DNA of 64,000 bases, from NCBI GenBank assembly GCA_032622095.1, contig CP136065.1, positions 36,862,732 to 36,926,731 of the forward strand. The letters run 5' to 3'. A program made the translations under genes and the position numbers. Position 1 is the stretch's first letter, and each line of letters opens with the position of its first letter. Of the stretch, positions 1 to 12,237 are shown piece by piece. The stretch comes from Siphonodentalium dalli. Its lineage: Eukaryota; Mollusca; Scaphopoda; Gadilida; Siphonodentaliidae. A model generated the notes under the pieces. That model was not told the DNA's origin and did no database searches. It worked only from the letters and a program-made list of their open reading frames with translations.

Positions 1-1358
1 CAAAACGATCTTACCAGTGGCAGTGGCTTGGCCGAATTGATCGGCGTGCAAGTATTAGACTGTACGCTATTCAAATTTCGCGCCAAGTTGTGATCCTTGA
101 GCAAGGTCGCTCATACTGTGTCTGTTTCGCAACACACATGCGTTGTGAAAAGGGTACCTGGTTATGAGCAGTGAAATATCTTGTTAGTATGCTAGCCACA
201 TTGTCGCAGGGGAGCAGCAGATGGTTACTGAGTATTAAGGCTCATCAGGGTAATAATTGTCATTAGCCTCTTAGAACAATTAGTTATAATTTGTTAAGCG
301 CTATATAAAACTGTCATTATTACCCTGGTTAATGTATATGTAGAGAATAGCCACTCGAACTAATCTGTACCTTATATTTCTCCAGAGCATCTAGAGTGAG
401 GTAGTATCCATCCTTCGAGTAAACACAAAGAGCAGACAGCAACTCGAAAATCTGCATCTTCACAACCAAGTTATTGGTAGCCAGAGCTGAAATATAAAGA
501 TGTTGTTAGAAGTGGTGACGGAAATAAATCAATCATCCCTAACACAGGACCACTGGACCAGAATGAAGTACGACTTGCAACATAGTCGGATCACTGGCAG
601 GCGCTTGATATCAGCAGCTCTGATGCATCGCCTAGTTCAACTGGACATGTGGCCATCCCAATGGGGCCTTTGGTACCCCCGCAATGCACACGGCCTACCA
701 AACTGTAGCAATGTTAAAAGGGGATGGCTCGTTCAATCCTGAAATTATGTATGGAATTTGATAGCAACTAGAAATAGCAGATCGAAATGTCAATGTGTTC
801 ACAGACGGACAGCCCCACATACAAGATATTCCCCACACATCTTGAAATTGCAGAGAAAAATGGCAAACAAAAGCAGCTATCACACACAAAATTGGAAAGT
901 TACAACGGGTGATATAACTCAATACAAATACATCCAACCAATCTCGTAATCGCTGTTGCACAGGTTGCCATGTTGGTAACTATATGTGCCACGTTTCATA
1001 TCAATTGGCTAGGAAATGAAGTGCAAGTTTGTACAAAATGACAAAACTTAAACATTTCAAAGTTGAAATGGATGATAACTATATTAATCAAGATCGAATG
1101 GATCCCATAACTGCATGTTTCAGATGATGGTAAATAATTTTGCCAAGTTTCAAAACAATTGACTAATAAATTATGTAATGCATGCTCGGACATCATTCAG
1201 TCAAATAGTGTTGCAAAAGGGTTGAAAAGGGGGGACTACTCCATTAAAAACATCGGACGGACCTCAGCATCGCATAATCACAGGTTCCCATTATGCTAAA
1301 TATATGTGCTAAGTTTGAAAACAAAGAATGGCAATTGAAGGAAAACAAGCTCAGCCAG
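1..1358. other. No recognisable gene
   Basis: Short ORFs occur on both strands, but none resembles a known protein and none has convincing splice context. The stretch is AT-rich, with no clear repeat structure until the start of the G repeat. It may be intron or intergenic DNA. Confidence 0.5.
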
Positions 1359-2070
1359 GAACATATCCTCACGGAAATATGCACATAATCGACATATAAT
1401 GTGAAATAGGTACAAAATAATTGATAATGGACTCTTAACCCTTTACCCAACAGAAGGGCCCCGTGCCAATGCATTCTCTTATATATGCGAGTCGACCATA
1501 GGTCGCCTCGCATATATAAGAGAATGCATTGGCTTAACACATTACAAATTATAAAATTGTTAAAGAATGTAAGAAAAAATGGTAAAAAGAAGATTTTTTT
1601 AGGCCAATGCATTCTCTTATATATGCGAGGCGACCTATGGTCGACTCACATATATAAGAGAGTGCATTGGCACAGGGCATAACTGTAACTATCACAATGT
1701 GGTCAAGGAGCCGGTTCCAATGATATCCATATTGGTATGGTTCTATTGAGACAGACCGAAGATATTTTAGGCTGTTGAAGCTTTATTTGGCCGGTTTTGG
1801 CCGGTTTGTTGAGTAAAGGGTTAACCGTTATTTCGTTTTATGGTGCGGGCCACATAACAGTGAAAACACATGTTAAAGAGCGTACACCTGAAAAATCGTG
1901 AGTTGGCTTATTTGTGTCATTGTCTATCTGCTTAGAATTGCCTCAGTAAAAGTCGATAATGTGACTACAATGTTCTCTTTTTCAGCACATTAAAAATGAG
2001 GCGATTCTAGTAGATTATCTACCTGAAACAAGTGTTATTATAAGCAGATGTTATGGTTTCGGGAGAACAA
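1359..2070 (+). repeat. Dispersed repeat family G, copy 1 (split by MITE P1)
   Basis: The segment begins near AACATATCCTC and ends near TTCGGGAGAAC. It matches the repeats at about 11142-11487 and 17741-18090 in order and orientation; all three share GCGGGCCACA, a GTTAAAGAGCGT motif and an AAGCAGAT/ATCTGCTT theme. This copy is interrupted at 1435-1824 by a TTAA-flanked MITE that the other two lack. No coding capacity is seen, and the family could not be named. Confidence 0.75.
1439..1820 (+). mobile_element. Double-hairpin MITE P1 (TTAA-flanked, piggyBac-like)
   Basis: A 382-bp element lies between TTAA at 1435-1438 and TTAA at 1821-1824. Its terminal inverted repeats read CCCTTTACCCAACA on the left and, complemented, CCCTTTACTCAACA on the right. 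TTAA targets and CCCTTT ends are typical of piggyBac-type elements; there is no coding sequence, so it must be mobilised in trans. Inside are two 69-bp hairpins (1465-1533 and 1603-1671), and the second is the reverse complement of the first. An A-rich spacer lies between them and contains an internal TTAA at 1534-1537. The right side carries a GGCCGGTTTTGGCCGG block. The other G copies lack it at the equivalent site. Confidence 0.85.
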
Positions 2071-2214
2071 GCTCAGCCAAAGTTATGCGATTCTAAGTAG
2101 ATTATCTACCTAAAAACAAGTTTTATTATAAGCAACGAACGGACAAGCTGAGTTCAGTGTATCACCATAACTCCATATGGGGGTATAATAACAACCACAA
2201 TGTCACTTAAGTTC

Positions 2215-2633
2215 TTAACCCTTTCATGACTGGAGCTCCATGTTAAACGCGACCGCAACCACCTAATCTTCGGTTCAAAACACAAATTCCACCTGCGTTG
2301 AGAGACCACCACCATTTATTAAAGAGAATGAAGCAGGCACTTCGTTTATACTAAGTTAAAATATTCAGAATGCCACCGGATACGGCCGGATTTGCGCGAA
2401 ACCGAAAGTACAAAATCGGAAAAAACTATAAAATGGATCTCATAAGTGAAATTTTGCGAAAACCCTGTGCCAATGCATTCTCTTTTATATGCGAGTCTCC
2501 CATTGGGAGCCTCGCTTATATAAGAGCATACATTGGCCTAATAATATTGACCTTGAAATTGTAAGCCAGTGTATTCTCTTATATATGCGGAGCTCCCTGT
2601 GGGAGACTCGCATACATAAGAGAATACAATGGC
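2215..2633 (+). repeat. Diverged P-family hairpin pair
   Basis: A TTAA plus CCCTTTCATGACTGG end lies at 2215. Two hairpins follow, at 2469-2537 and 2565-2633, with arms like those of the P MITEs (GCCAATGCATTCTCTT type) but with different loop sequence (GAGTCTCCCATTGGGAG). The spacer is shorter, and no matching right end was found. It is probably an older or sister subfamily. Confidence 0.55.
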
Positions 2634-3244
2634 ACGTGTTCGTTACTGCTGCACCAGCGCAGCTCCATTCACGAAGGGGTTCATGGCGTTGCCTGTACCC
2701 ACGAAGTGTCGAACCCGAGATCAGAGAGACGGACGCCATCGATTTTAGCGTTATTTGAATTCATGATGCTTGTACGAGGAACGACAAGAAGCAAATAGAA
2801 TCGTGGTGCCATTAAACCGCCGATGTACGGCATCCCGGTGAGTTACGATCACAGTTCCTTGAATTAGTGTAGTTAAATGCGTGTAACCATATAAAATCTC
2901 AAACCCAAAAATAACTATACACATTATCTTGATCATATAGCAAAGACGGTGTGAAACAACACGAAATGAGCAGATGGAGTGGGTTCACCAAACTTCCAAC
3001 TTCAAAGAAACATGTTGAATGAGATTATTCCGATCAAAGCATATAAGACCTACCTTGAAATTGCCCATGAATTAAATCGTTCGACAGTTCGCGGACGTAG
3101 TGCCGTAGCGACAAGGGTTGGGAATGGGCAAAATGTTCAACACCTGGAAATTTCATGCCTCGCACATCAGTAGGAAATTTTACACCATCTATAGGTTGAA
3201 GTTGATTCTCATTGATTTATTTTCCCACCAGAAATTATGCGACA

Positions 3245-3545
3245 ACCCTCTGCAAATGCAAATGCAAGTCGACTATAGGTCGCATCGCATATATAAGTGA
3301 ATGCACTGGCATAAACAAATTATATATTTGTTTAATAACTGTTAAAGAATGAAAAAAATAATGGAAAAAATAATTAAAAATTGTTAAAGAATGTAATAAA
3401 TAATGATAAAAAAATGATTACAAAAAATGCTAAATATTGTTAAAGAATGTAAGGAAAAGCAAATTAAAATTGATAAAGAATGCAAGAACAAATTATCAAA
3501 AATTATCAAATTGATAAAGAATATAAGAAAAAAAATGATAAACAG
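3245..3545 (+). repeat. P-family fragment with expanded A-rich spacer
   Basis: A degenerate hairpin of the P type occupies about 3250-3310. It is followed by repeated copies of a short motif close to TTGTTAAAGAATGTAAGAAA, about 30-50 bp apart, to about 3545. The same motif occurs once in the spacer of the P MITEs, so the spacer has apparently expanded in tandem here. The second hairpin and right end are missing. Confidence 0.5.
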
Positions 3546-3654
3546 TGTGAGATGCTGATTTGTTCTGCTTTGGTTAAAATGTTTGTCTATGGCCATCAGT
3601 TGTAAAATGTCCAACGTTAGGCCCTCCTAAATACAAATAGTTCGTTTAGCGCCA

Positions 3655-5130
3655 CATTTGAAAACCAAAATAGTGCTTCGTTTTATAACAACCAAACGCT
3701 CAAGCAATAACACGCAAAATAAGGAGAATGGTGAAATGAGAAAAACTCAGCAGATTCAGAAGAGAACAGCTCTGAAGATGAAACAGACGAGGAGAAAAAA
3801 AACACAAACATTTCTCTGCGGAGCAAGCTGGAAGGAATGCCGGTTGTGGATTCAATACAATAATGGCACAAAACTATATATGACCCGCTCATTCTGTACA
3901 AAAAATATTCAAGAACAATACAACTAAACAAATTCATCGCTGGATGTACAACCTTGCGAATAGAAAGTATTCGTTCACACGAAACCAACAATGATCACAA
4001 ACTTGCCCACGATGCTCACTTCAATTCGTTCAAACCACGATCAGAACAACCCATTAGAAAATCCGTATTGGAAATCGAAAAGGGTCACATGGAGTTATTG
4101 AATAAGCTATATTTGAACCGCTTTTATCATTGCAAAACACGAAAAACCGTTCACCGATTTTGAAAAAAATGACATGTATACCGATGTTGTTTTATTCATG
4201 TTCCCTGTCATGAAACCACTAATAACAATGTTTTCTTCTCTAAGCTGCACCCTACAAGCAGCTGAGTCCAGCGTATACACTATCGTAAGCATGATACCAC
4301 GAACGAATGAAAAACTAAATCAGTTTTGATGCAAACAAGGAAATAGCCAAATTTAAGGAAACATAAATTACAGATTCATTATATCAAGATGTACATCTGA
4401 AACAAACAGAAACCAGAAAGAGGTCACCAAGAAGTCTAATAGTCCACGAAAGCGAACAATTCGTGCAACAGCTGAAAACCGCCTTGATGGATCGCTTTGG
4501 TCATTTAGACGATGATAAAATTGTTACTTGTAATGAACTGTCATTATTTACAATATTTGATTTATAAATATACCTCATAATTTCCACAATCTGATTCTGA
4601 GGACACTTCACTGTACGGAAAGTATGAAATTACCAAATTAACTGAACAATTTAAACCTGTTTTAGAATCCAAGTGTTGTGTTACTGATGCTACAGCGACG
4701 AATGATCAACGATCTGGGACCATTGTCGCACAGTACTTAAAACTACAACGAAGGAGGGAAGGGGCATCAAAGTATTCTGGACGAAAATGCCTCGACAAAA
4801 TAATTACTCTGATGACTTGAAACATGCACTTGGTCTTGTGAAAATTTCACTAGCTCTGTTTTCTATTGCATGACGGTGTTGAGCGAGGCGTCAACTTATT
4901 ATAAATGAACAGGGTGAAATATGACTGGCGTAGTTGTATCCGCCGTGATACTTTGAATGACAGTACGCTGTTTGCTCTGTCTACACTGTTACCATACCCG
5001 GCCCTTTGCCTGCAATAGAAATGTGACTTAGTGAACCAAAAACGAAACGACGTTTTGTTGGGCAAGATGGCCCTAGACCAGTTAAGACACCCAATGAAGA
5101 CATGAGTTCCGACTCTGAGGGACTAAAGCT
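3655..5130 (+). pseudogene. Relic of a hAT / ZNF862-like transposase-type gene
   Basis: Several plus-strand frames give pieces in the order expected for ZNF862-like/hAT proteins. First is an N-terminal zinc-finger-like region (about 3820-4160) with NKFIAGCTTLRIESIRSHE and then HKLAHDAHFNSF. A middle part (about 4440-4790) contains QLKTALMDRFGHLDDD and LTEQFKPVLESKC. The last part (about 4868-5000) reads GVERGVNLL and then NRVKYDWRSCIRRDTL, matching the ERGFS...NRIK.DWRS pattern of the hAT dimerisation region. Many stops and frame changes show it is not functional. The usual family protein is far longer (about 700-1100 residues). No terminal repeats were found, so an old transposon and a decayed host-like gene cannot be told apart. 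Confidence 0.62.
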
Positions 5131-5570
5131 GATTAGTCTAATGTCATGCATGTACTGGACTAACGTTCCAAACTTTTTAAGTTTAGTGATATATATGCTC
5201 AGTTGTATTTATGAACATGATTGTTTTAATTAAACGTTTTTGATTGAAATTGAACTTTTATTCAGGATGAGCCATAAATAATCCTTTGTCTGGAGTGTCA
5301 TACCTACCAATGTGAGGGGAGGTACTAGGTAATGCTACATAATTCGAAAGAACTATTAATAGTCCTACCTAATAGGTTACTGACGGTACCGGCTAGTGAA
5401 TATTAATATTTCTTCCAATTTCTGTAGCATTATAATTCCAAATATTTAACATAAAATAATACATGTATTTCATTACATCTTCAATGCGTTAATGCCTTTG
5501 CTCATGGATTTTGGGCTTTACTTGCAAACTGATTTCAAATCAGTAAATTACTGATCAAATAGCAGATTGT
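5131..5570. other. Unassigned AT-rich stretch
   Basis: No coding segment, tandem repeat or inverted repeat was recognised here. Confidence 0.4.
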
Positions 5571-5882
5571 GTTTGATTGATTGGTTGGGGTTTAATGTCG
5601 CTTTCAGCAACTAAGCCATATCAATGCATTGTCAGTTTTAGTGGTTGAGGAAATCCGCACACTTATACGGGTAATCTAACTGAATTCAATGGCTGATGAA
5701 CTCCTCGACCATGTGCAGGAAACCACCGGACATCGGCGAGAAACTGGAAACTCCACCAGATAACGATTTATAGTTACAAAGTCTACGATGAAACGTGTGG
5801 TTTTGAACCCTCATCGCCAGCGCTGGATGGCTAAACGGCTTCGAGTTGTACCCCTAACCGATTGAACCACCGATACCCCTTA
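5571..5882 (-). mobile_element. tRNA-derived SINE
   Basis: Read on the minus strand, the element begins GGGGTATCGGTGGTTCAATC. A box A-like TGGTTCAATCGG lies at 5858-5869 and a box B-like GGGTTCAAAACC at 5799-5810. Their spacing of nearly 50 bases fits an RNA polymerase III tRNA-type promoter. The body continues to a GATTGATTGG-rich end at about 5571. Similar tRNA-headed repeats are widespread in mollusc genomes, from general knowledge. It encodes nothing and depends on a LINE for mobility. Confidence 0.72.
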
Positions 5883-6829
5883 TGAGTTAGCAGAACCAGG
5901 CTCAGCTAGCCAATATTGTGAAAAGATAAATACAAACCGGGAGTCTATGAATAATAACTAATACAAGCAAATGTATTACAAAAACTGTATTACAATGTGT
6001 GGCATACTTGGTTGAAGTTGGTTCAAATGCAACATTAATTCAAATACTAAAGTAGCACAAGTTAATAAATAAAGCATAATTGTCAGGTGTGTAACTAATA
6101 ACCATTGGGACCCCTTCCAAATAGTTGTGCCATTACACATGCCATTACTGGCCCTTAGCATGGCTACCAATTGCCAACATTATGAACCAGAATCAATTTC
6201 AGAGCATTGAGTTATCAAAATTGTCTCGGGGAGAACCCCCCAACCCCCTGTTGGTGAGATGAGCCCCATCCCATACCGCACCAGCTCAGGGAGTGCAGTT
6301 CGCAATTTCAAGGTGGACACCCACCGAACGGAGACCCTCTATAGTCACGTCCTTGCGCAGACGGAATGCAACTGTCATTTATTTTCACCTGCATATGCAC
6401 TCCAGCATGAACGTCAATAGGTGTATATGGTATGCGTTTGGTGACATGTCTATAAATGAATACCCAACTTATGTAGTGTAATATTCTGCTTCTATTGGAT
6501 TGGATAATTATGTGTATCGCAGATGAGAAATCTATTGTTTTTGTCGCCAGATGGAGTTTCGTATGTAATCTCTGCCTGATATATTATAAGAGTTTATTGC
6601 GTGTTCATCGTTTTATTGAGTATATATTTCGAGGTGCCCTTTAAGATTAGTTCGCACAATGCGCGGGATTGTGCCCTCTTGCTTCCGGCGTTCATGCTTA
6701 GAATATTGTTATAATTTCTTCTTCCAGAGAGTACGTTATGTAATAGGCGGTAAAGGCTGGAATGAACACTGGACTATTGACGTTCCTATAGCTTTCGATA
6801 TATTCTATAAGGATTGGGACGGTCGATTT
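5883..6829. other. No recognisable gene
   Basis: The ORF at 6659-6856 looks unlike any family I know. Repeats are absent except for the duplication that follows. Confidence 0.4.
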
Positions 6830-6943
6830 ATTATCTGGTATGGTGACCCCCATTAGCTACTGTCACCCCCGTACACAGCCGCCGATTGATTATCTGGTAT
6901 GGCGACCCCGTTAGCTACTGTCACTCCCGTTCACAGCCGTATA
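6826..6943 (+). repeat. Short direct duplication (about 60 bp, two copies)
   Basis: TTATCTGGTATGGTGACCCC and TTATCTGGTATGGCGACCCC each head a copy. Both copies continue with GTTAGC/ATTAGC, CTACTGTCAC and a CACAGCCG end. This looks like a local tandem duplication. Confidence 0.75.
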
Positions 6944-7257
6944 ATATGGTTTTCCATTGGGATTTGAGCTCGTATACATTAGCACGACCCGGTGGCAAAT
7001 ACCATAGAGACTGTAAGGTCTGCAAAGTTTACAATTTAGGCACTACAACCGGATACACTTAACACGCGTTAACATTTTCACTGCCGAATGACGGTCACGA
7101 CTCGTGTGTTGAGCCGTTAACATTATGGTATTTTTTCAGTGGAAAACATGATGGTGTTTTTTCAGTGGAAAAAATTAACGAGAATGTCGCATAAACCCTA
7201 AAACTTACTCCAGACAATTGCTATTATCATGCATAATCCAAGAACAGCATACAATGT

Positions 7258-7410
7258 TTAAAGATACGGGCGGCGTTAAGTTGGCGGTGTTATGCAGTTA
7301 AACTATTCACCGCCGTCAAAAACCGCCATAAACAGAAATAATAGTAAAATATGGACAGACTTTGATCTAAAAACCAATCAGAAATATGGCATAAACAGTA
7401 TGTTATTGTC
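7258..7410 (+). repeat. End fragment of an element related to I
   Basis: After TTAA at 7258-7261 the sequence AGATACGGGCGGCG leads into CGTCAAAAACCGCCATAAACAG and ATGGCATAAACAGTATGTTA (with gaps). The same order occurs, reverse-complemented, at 37510-37690, the right end of element I. No second terminus was found nearby. Confidence 0.6.
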
Positions 7411-7718
7411 AAATGTTTTTCCTTTCTTATGTGCTTAAATACTTAGTGCAGACGAATAGCGCACATGCAGCGTGCTATTTTCGAACGTATATAGCAGCCA
7501 CGAGGTTAAAAGGCGACGGGTGCCATATTAAATGTATTATATCAGTGTTTCAGTCTAACATTTGTTGCAGTAATCAGACGCTAATAATGAGAATATACAT
7601 TATGCAATACCCACAATCAACTTGTATTGCCGAAAACAAGGTCAAGTTTGCAATGTGGTAACACAGGACAGTATTGATCCAGGTAAAATATAAATATAAT
7701 ATAATTATCCCCCATTCC

Positions 7719-8190
7719 GGCCTCTGATCGCTCAGTTGGTAAGGTGGTTGACACATTGGGCCAACACAAGCCATCCAGCGATGGTGAAGCTTGTATGAAC
7801 ACATAACATCTTAAGCCCGTATCCACGTTCAAGAAACGAAACCTGTTTCGTGAATGTATGTTGAGAAGAGTGTCAAGTGCCTCCATGATTTCTGCATGAC
7901 GTGGAGGAGTGACTCGCTGGTGAAATTAGCCCTCTGCGGATCCACCCTAGCGGGCTAGCATCAATAAATTCACCCTCTGGGGACCTCATTCTGCTTAGGC
8001 CTCATCTTCTCTGGAAAGTTTCTTTATTATAAAATTGCTATAGAAACTTCTTCACATAGATTCTATTTCCATTTTAGTTTAGTTTCCCAATTGGCAGACG
8101 ACACATAAGTGAGGTACCCAATGGGTGCACATCACAATATTCACCATTTGTGAACTTCAAACCAAGTGTCTCCTATAGCAGATGAGGCCA
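7719..8190 (+). repeat. Possible SINE-like element with hairpin-rich tail
   Basis: GCTCAGTTGGTAAGG near 7731 resembles a tRNA box A. A convincing box B is lacking (only a weak CGTTCAAGA near 7828). Downstream, the CACCCTCTGGGGACCTCATT block near 7968 is shared with the hairpin at 8192-8282. The SINE call is tentative. Confidence 0.35.
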
Positions 8191-8191
8191 T

Positions 8192-8282
8192 GCAGAATGA
8201 GGTTCACAGAGGGTAATTTAGTGATGCTAACCCGCTGGCGCGATAGCGTCACTAAATTCACCCTCTGAGGACCTCATTCTGC
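8192..8282. repeat. 91-bp hairpin (foldback)
   Basis: GCAGAATGAGGTTCACAGAG is matched by the complement of CTCTGAGGACCTCATTCTGC at the other end. The pairing continues through TTTAGTGA/TCACTAAA toward the centre. The right arm repeats the block near 7968. Confidence 0.8.
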
Positions 8283-8473
8283 AAATGACAGGCACACTAA
8301 ACTCAGGCTTGGATCCACCAGTAAAATCGACAACGTCGTGATATCTTGGGTATAATCACGAAAAAAAAACACTTTGGGGACAGAACAATTTGTACTACAG
8401 TTTCTGTTTTCCATATGTTCTTTAATAGTTTTCGTGTTCGTCAATCATATAAACGAAACTTATATTATTTTAA

Positions 8474-8865
8474 CCCTTTACCCAACAAACCGGCCAAAAC
8501 CGGCCAAATAAAGCTTCAACAGCCTAAAATATCTTCGGTCTGTCTCAATAGAACCATACACATATGGGTATCATTGGAACCGGCTCCGTGACCACATTGT
8601 GATAGTTACAGTTATGCCCTGTGCCAATGCATTCTCTTATATATGCGAGTCGACCATAGGTCGCCTCGCATATATAAGAGAATGCATTGGCCTAAAAAAA
8701 ATCTTTTTTTAACACTTTTTACCATTTTTTCTTACATTCTTTAACAATTTTATAATTTTTAATGTGTTAAGCCAATGCATTCTCTTATATATGTGAGGCG
8801 ACCTATGGTCGACTCGCATATATAAGAGAATGCATTGGCACAGGGCCCTTCTGTTGGGTAAAGGG
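8474..8865 (-). mobile_element. Double-hairpin MITE P2 (TTAA-flanked)
   Basis: A 392-bp copy lies in the opposite orientation to P1, between TTAA at 8470-8473 and TTAA at 8866-8869. The terminal inverted repeat CCCTTTACCCAACA is perfect at both ends. The GGCCGG block is now at the left, then two complementary hairpins separated by an A/T-rich spacer containing AATGTGTTAAGCC. It is nearly identical to P3, which points to recent activity of the family. Confidence 0.9.
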
Positions 8866-8869
8866 TTAA

Positions 8870-10572
8870 CCCAATAATTCTCCTAGAAATAAGATGCTCA
8901 CACCTATATAAGAACGAGAAAGCACTCTTTCCAACCAGCCACTTCACTGGCTCTCTGTCCAGTTCTGTTTCCATTGATTTCTATTGAAGGCCAGAGATAC
9001 AACATTTACAGCACTGAAATTTATTTGATCACGTGGAACAAAATAAATATATTTCTGGGACCACAGTGGAGAACAATATATCATATATCACTCTCCAAAA
9101 AGTGAGTTTTTGAGATAGAACATATTTCTATAGCATCTCCTTCAAATCTGGTATATGTTAGATACGATATCCGGTAATGTGCGGTAGGAAATCCCGCGCA
9201 GTATCAAATGATATCATTTAATGACTCATTTCCCCCGCTAAAATGGAGATAGAACAGATTAGTTTAAACTTATGTATTTGTCTATATAATGTATATAACA
9301 CAACTGTTCAAAAACTGGTTCCTTTTATACTTTTTTAATAGAAACAAGGCATGAATATTTTCAACGTCGGGATGGGTTGTGCTAAATAATTTGACTCTAT
9401 TCCAAGTTTTTAATGTCACGTGACCTCCAAATCCAAGATGGCTGCCATCACAAGCAAAAATCAGGATATTTTCGAGGTTTTTGCGCATGTTTTTGACCAA
9501 TTCTTTCCCAAATAGCCGCGACATGTCCCCAAATCATCCGATCCACTTGCCTTTATGGTTTACTGGTCCAGGCGACGCAGCATATGTGCTCAGGAAGGTC
9601 AGAGTTAACATTATGGGTTGTTTAGCGATTTTCGTTTTGAAGGCTAGGGATGATTTACATGCCGTTTTCCACCACATCGGTACCCTCTCATCTTTTTCTA
9701 CTTCCGGCTGGATACAAAATTGGAATAGATTCTTAAAAATCCCTCCAAACTGAATAGGTTATGACAATCATAGTGGCTTGCTTCTACTAAAGAAGTATAC
9801 AAGATCTACATTTGCCCCCCACACTATAATATCAAATTGGCAAATGGGAGAAGTGTGCATACTGCATATATATATAGATACATCTAAGTGCTGTTTCACA
9901 TCAAATTACCACTTTGATGACTGGAGTATCGTTTCTAGCAGGAATCACGCTCGGCGCATTAATGTATTATTACTGACCCTCGTGGGAACCTTTCACCTTT
10001 AAGAAGTCGGATCGGGTATCTGCGGTTATTTTTCTAGGATTGATGTAAGGTGTGTAGAACCAGATGGCCAATAAATCACGGAATTTGGAGAAATCGTAAG
10101 TAGACTATTGGCAAGCTAGTGCATTGAGAGTGAACCACGATGTCAGTGCAAGTCGTAAACAGCACTCATGGTATACCCAATGATGATAACCAGTGTACCA
10201 AACATATAGCAGTGGATAGCGCATGTACTTGAGCACATGATATGCAAACTTCTGCAAAGCTGGGTTCCAAAACAACAAAGTTGACACGACCGTAAACTGA
10301 CTCCTGGAAAGTTCACAAGCCGTCCATATAGATACGGGGTCAACTGAAGGCCCTATAACTGAGTATGAGCTGATAATTTATGTAAATTATATGCATGTGG
10401 TATAATAATTTGTAAAGCATAGTGTCTACAGGCCAAGGGGCATTGCAGAACGTTATCAGATTTACTACCCTCGTGCATGTATGACTCATGTATATCTGAT
10501 ATCTATGAGGGTTTGGGCTGGTACATCTATACGCCCTGTCACCAGCTCGCGGCCAGATTGGATCCACCAGGT
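8870..10572. other. No recognisable gene
   Basis: Several ORFs under 100 codons occur on both strands without family resemblance. One CCAAGATGGCTGCC motif lies at 9431-9444. No tandem structure is seen. Confidence 0.4.
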
Positions 10573-10705
10573 CCGGTTCCGTGGTTTAAGTGCTACAGTT
10601 TTGGAGTAACACTCCATATATGGAAATCCTGAATAATTCAAAAGCTCCATATATGGAAATGCTATTCCAAAACTTTGACCAGTAGCACTAAAACCACGGA
10701 ACCGG
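10573..10705. mobile_element. Small foldback / MITE-like palindrome
   Basis: CCGGTTCCGTGGTTTAAGTG at the left pairs with the complement of CACTAAAACCACGGAACCGG at the right, with one unpaired base. Two CCATATATGG palindromes lie inside. A further GAAACCACGGAACGG copy lies just outside. No target duplication is evident. Confidence 0.7.
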
Positions 10706-11141
10706 GGCTGAAAGAATCTCGGAAACCACGGAACGGAGCTGGATGATTCCAATACGGCCGCGACCCAATGACATTGAGTATTGGGGCCAAGTTACAGGCG
10801 CTGAATACGGAAGAAGCGTGGTCCCAGATTACATATTTATGATTTCCGCAAATATATATATTTTTGGTCCTAAAGTTTATACAGTTTTGCTCGAAATGAT
10901 CGCCCCGATAAAATATAATATTATAATCAGAGTTTGGAGTTAATAATTAGAACCGTTATTAAGTTTGGGTATTCAGTACTTCATTCAGTTTGCGTGGGTA
11001 TTAATATACATTTTAACCCGGTTGTTTATTTTTCAGTACGTAAAAACCTAAACCCACTGCGTGTTATAAGGCGAACTACATGCAACTATATGCCATTCTA
11101 CTGGCCATTAATTATGCCGAACAACTGAACGAATCACCCAA
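10706..11141. other. No recognisable gene
   Basis: AT-rich sequence with short ORFs of no recognisable family. Confidence 0.35.
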
Positions 11142-11487
11142 CATATCCTCGCACAAATACGCACATTATCGACCTATGATGTGAAATAGCTACATAATGT
11201 GATTACTTGATTCTGAAATAAGCAGATAATGGAGTCATAGCCGTTATTTCGTTTCATGATGCGGGCCACACTGAACAAAAATGTTAAAGAGCGTTCATCT
11301 GAACATTCGAGGGTTGGCTTTTTCGTGTCGTCACATAATCTGCCTAGAAAAAGCCTCACTGTGAGTCGATAATGTGACTAAAACTCTCTGATTTTCAGCA
11401 TCTCAAAATGAGGTGATTCTAAGCAGATTAACTACCTAAAACAAGTTACTTATCAGCAGATAATATGCGGGTTTTCGGGAGAACAGA
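11142..11487 (+). repeat. Dispersed repeat family G, copy 2
   Basis: This is an uninterrupted G copy. The site where P1 sits in copy 1 reads GGAGTCATAGCCGTTATTTC here, without an insertion. Confidence 0.75.
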
Positions 11488-12156
11488 CTGAATCACCACG
11501 TATGGATCAACAAGTGGCGTTCCGTGGATCAGAATCAGTCGGGCTTCTAGTCACTCTTTTGGTCGAGATTACATAAGCAACCATGTAACCTAGCATTTCC
11601 ATTCAACCAAGCTCCGGCATGTTCATAAACAACCCTCGAATTCTTCGCCCATCTTTGTCAAAAAATGCTTGGCAATATTTGCTCGTCCTAATTGTTCATT
11701 ATAAAGTCAGCTGTTTTATGATTAGCCAAATCAGTCAGCACTCACGCCGTTATCCCGATAAAGATTTCTCTTTGTGGAAGTAATTCACAACACGTGCCTT
11801 GTGTACGTTGTGGTTAATTCTATCAAACTATGTACGGTACACTTTCGTGCTTGATCGTTTGGGATGTATATCAGTTACACCACGATCAGTCTAACAATTT
11901 GATAGAAAACCGATTGATATTGAACGCATTTCGATTATTTCTCATGTTACTTGACATCGGCACGTACGATAGCCACAACGAGGCCTGCAATCAAGGGCGG
12001 TACAATTCATGTTTTGCTAGTTGCTATTTTGTTGTGATATTTATAATTTATAATTAACCTGTAATAATATGCATATGGCTTTGAATGTTGCATATTTACA
12101 TACATAGGGTGCATCTGAATCCCATGCAATATAGCTTAATGCTCTTCAGATCTCTT
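11488..12156. other. No recognisable gene
   Basis: The 75-codon ORF at 11830-12057 resembles nothing known to me. No repeats were found. Confidence 0.35.
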
Positions 12157-12237
12157 GAGAATCCGACTATATCCTGGGATGCAATGTGTGGACAAGAACG
12201 TGTATCTCAATGATTCCAGCTCGTAGAGCAATGATTG
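12157..12237 (+). repeat. Left outlier copy of the minisatellite right flank
   Basis: This contains one degenerate array unit (ATCCGACTATATCCTGGGAT) followed by GCAATGTGTGG and TATCTCAATGATTCCAGCTC. The right border of the minisatellite (15228-15310) has the same order: a unit, then GCAACGTGTGA, TATCTCAAAGAGTCCAGCTC and AGCAATAATTG. The two are therefore a direct repeat bracketing the array. Confidence 0.85.

Noticed and set aside
7719-7800. Functional tRNA gene
   Set aside because: Only a box A-like stretch is present; no box B with correct spacing and no cloverleaf could be drawn.
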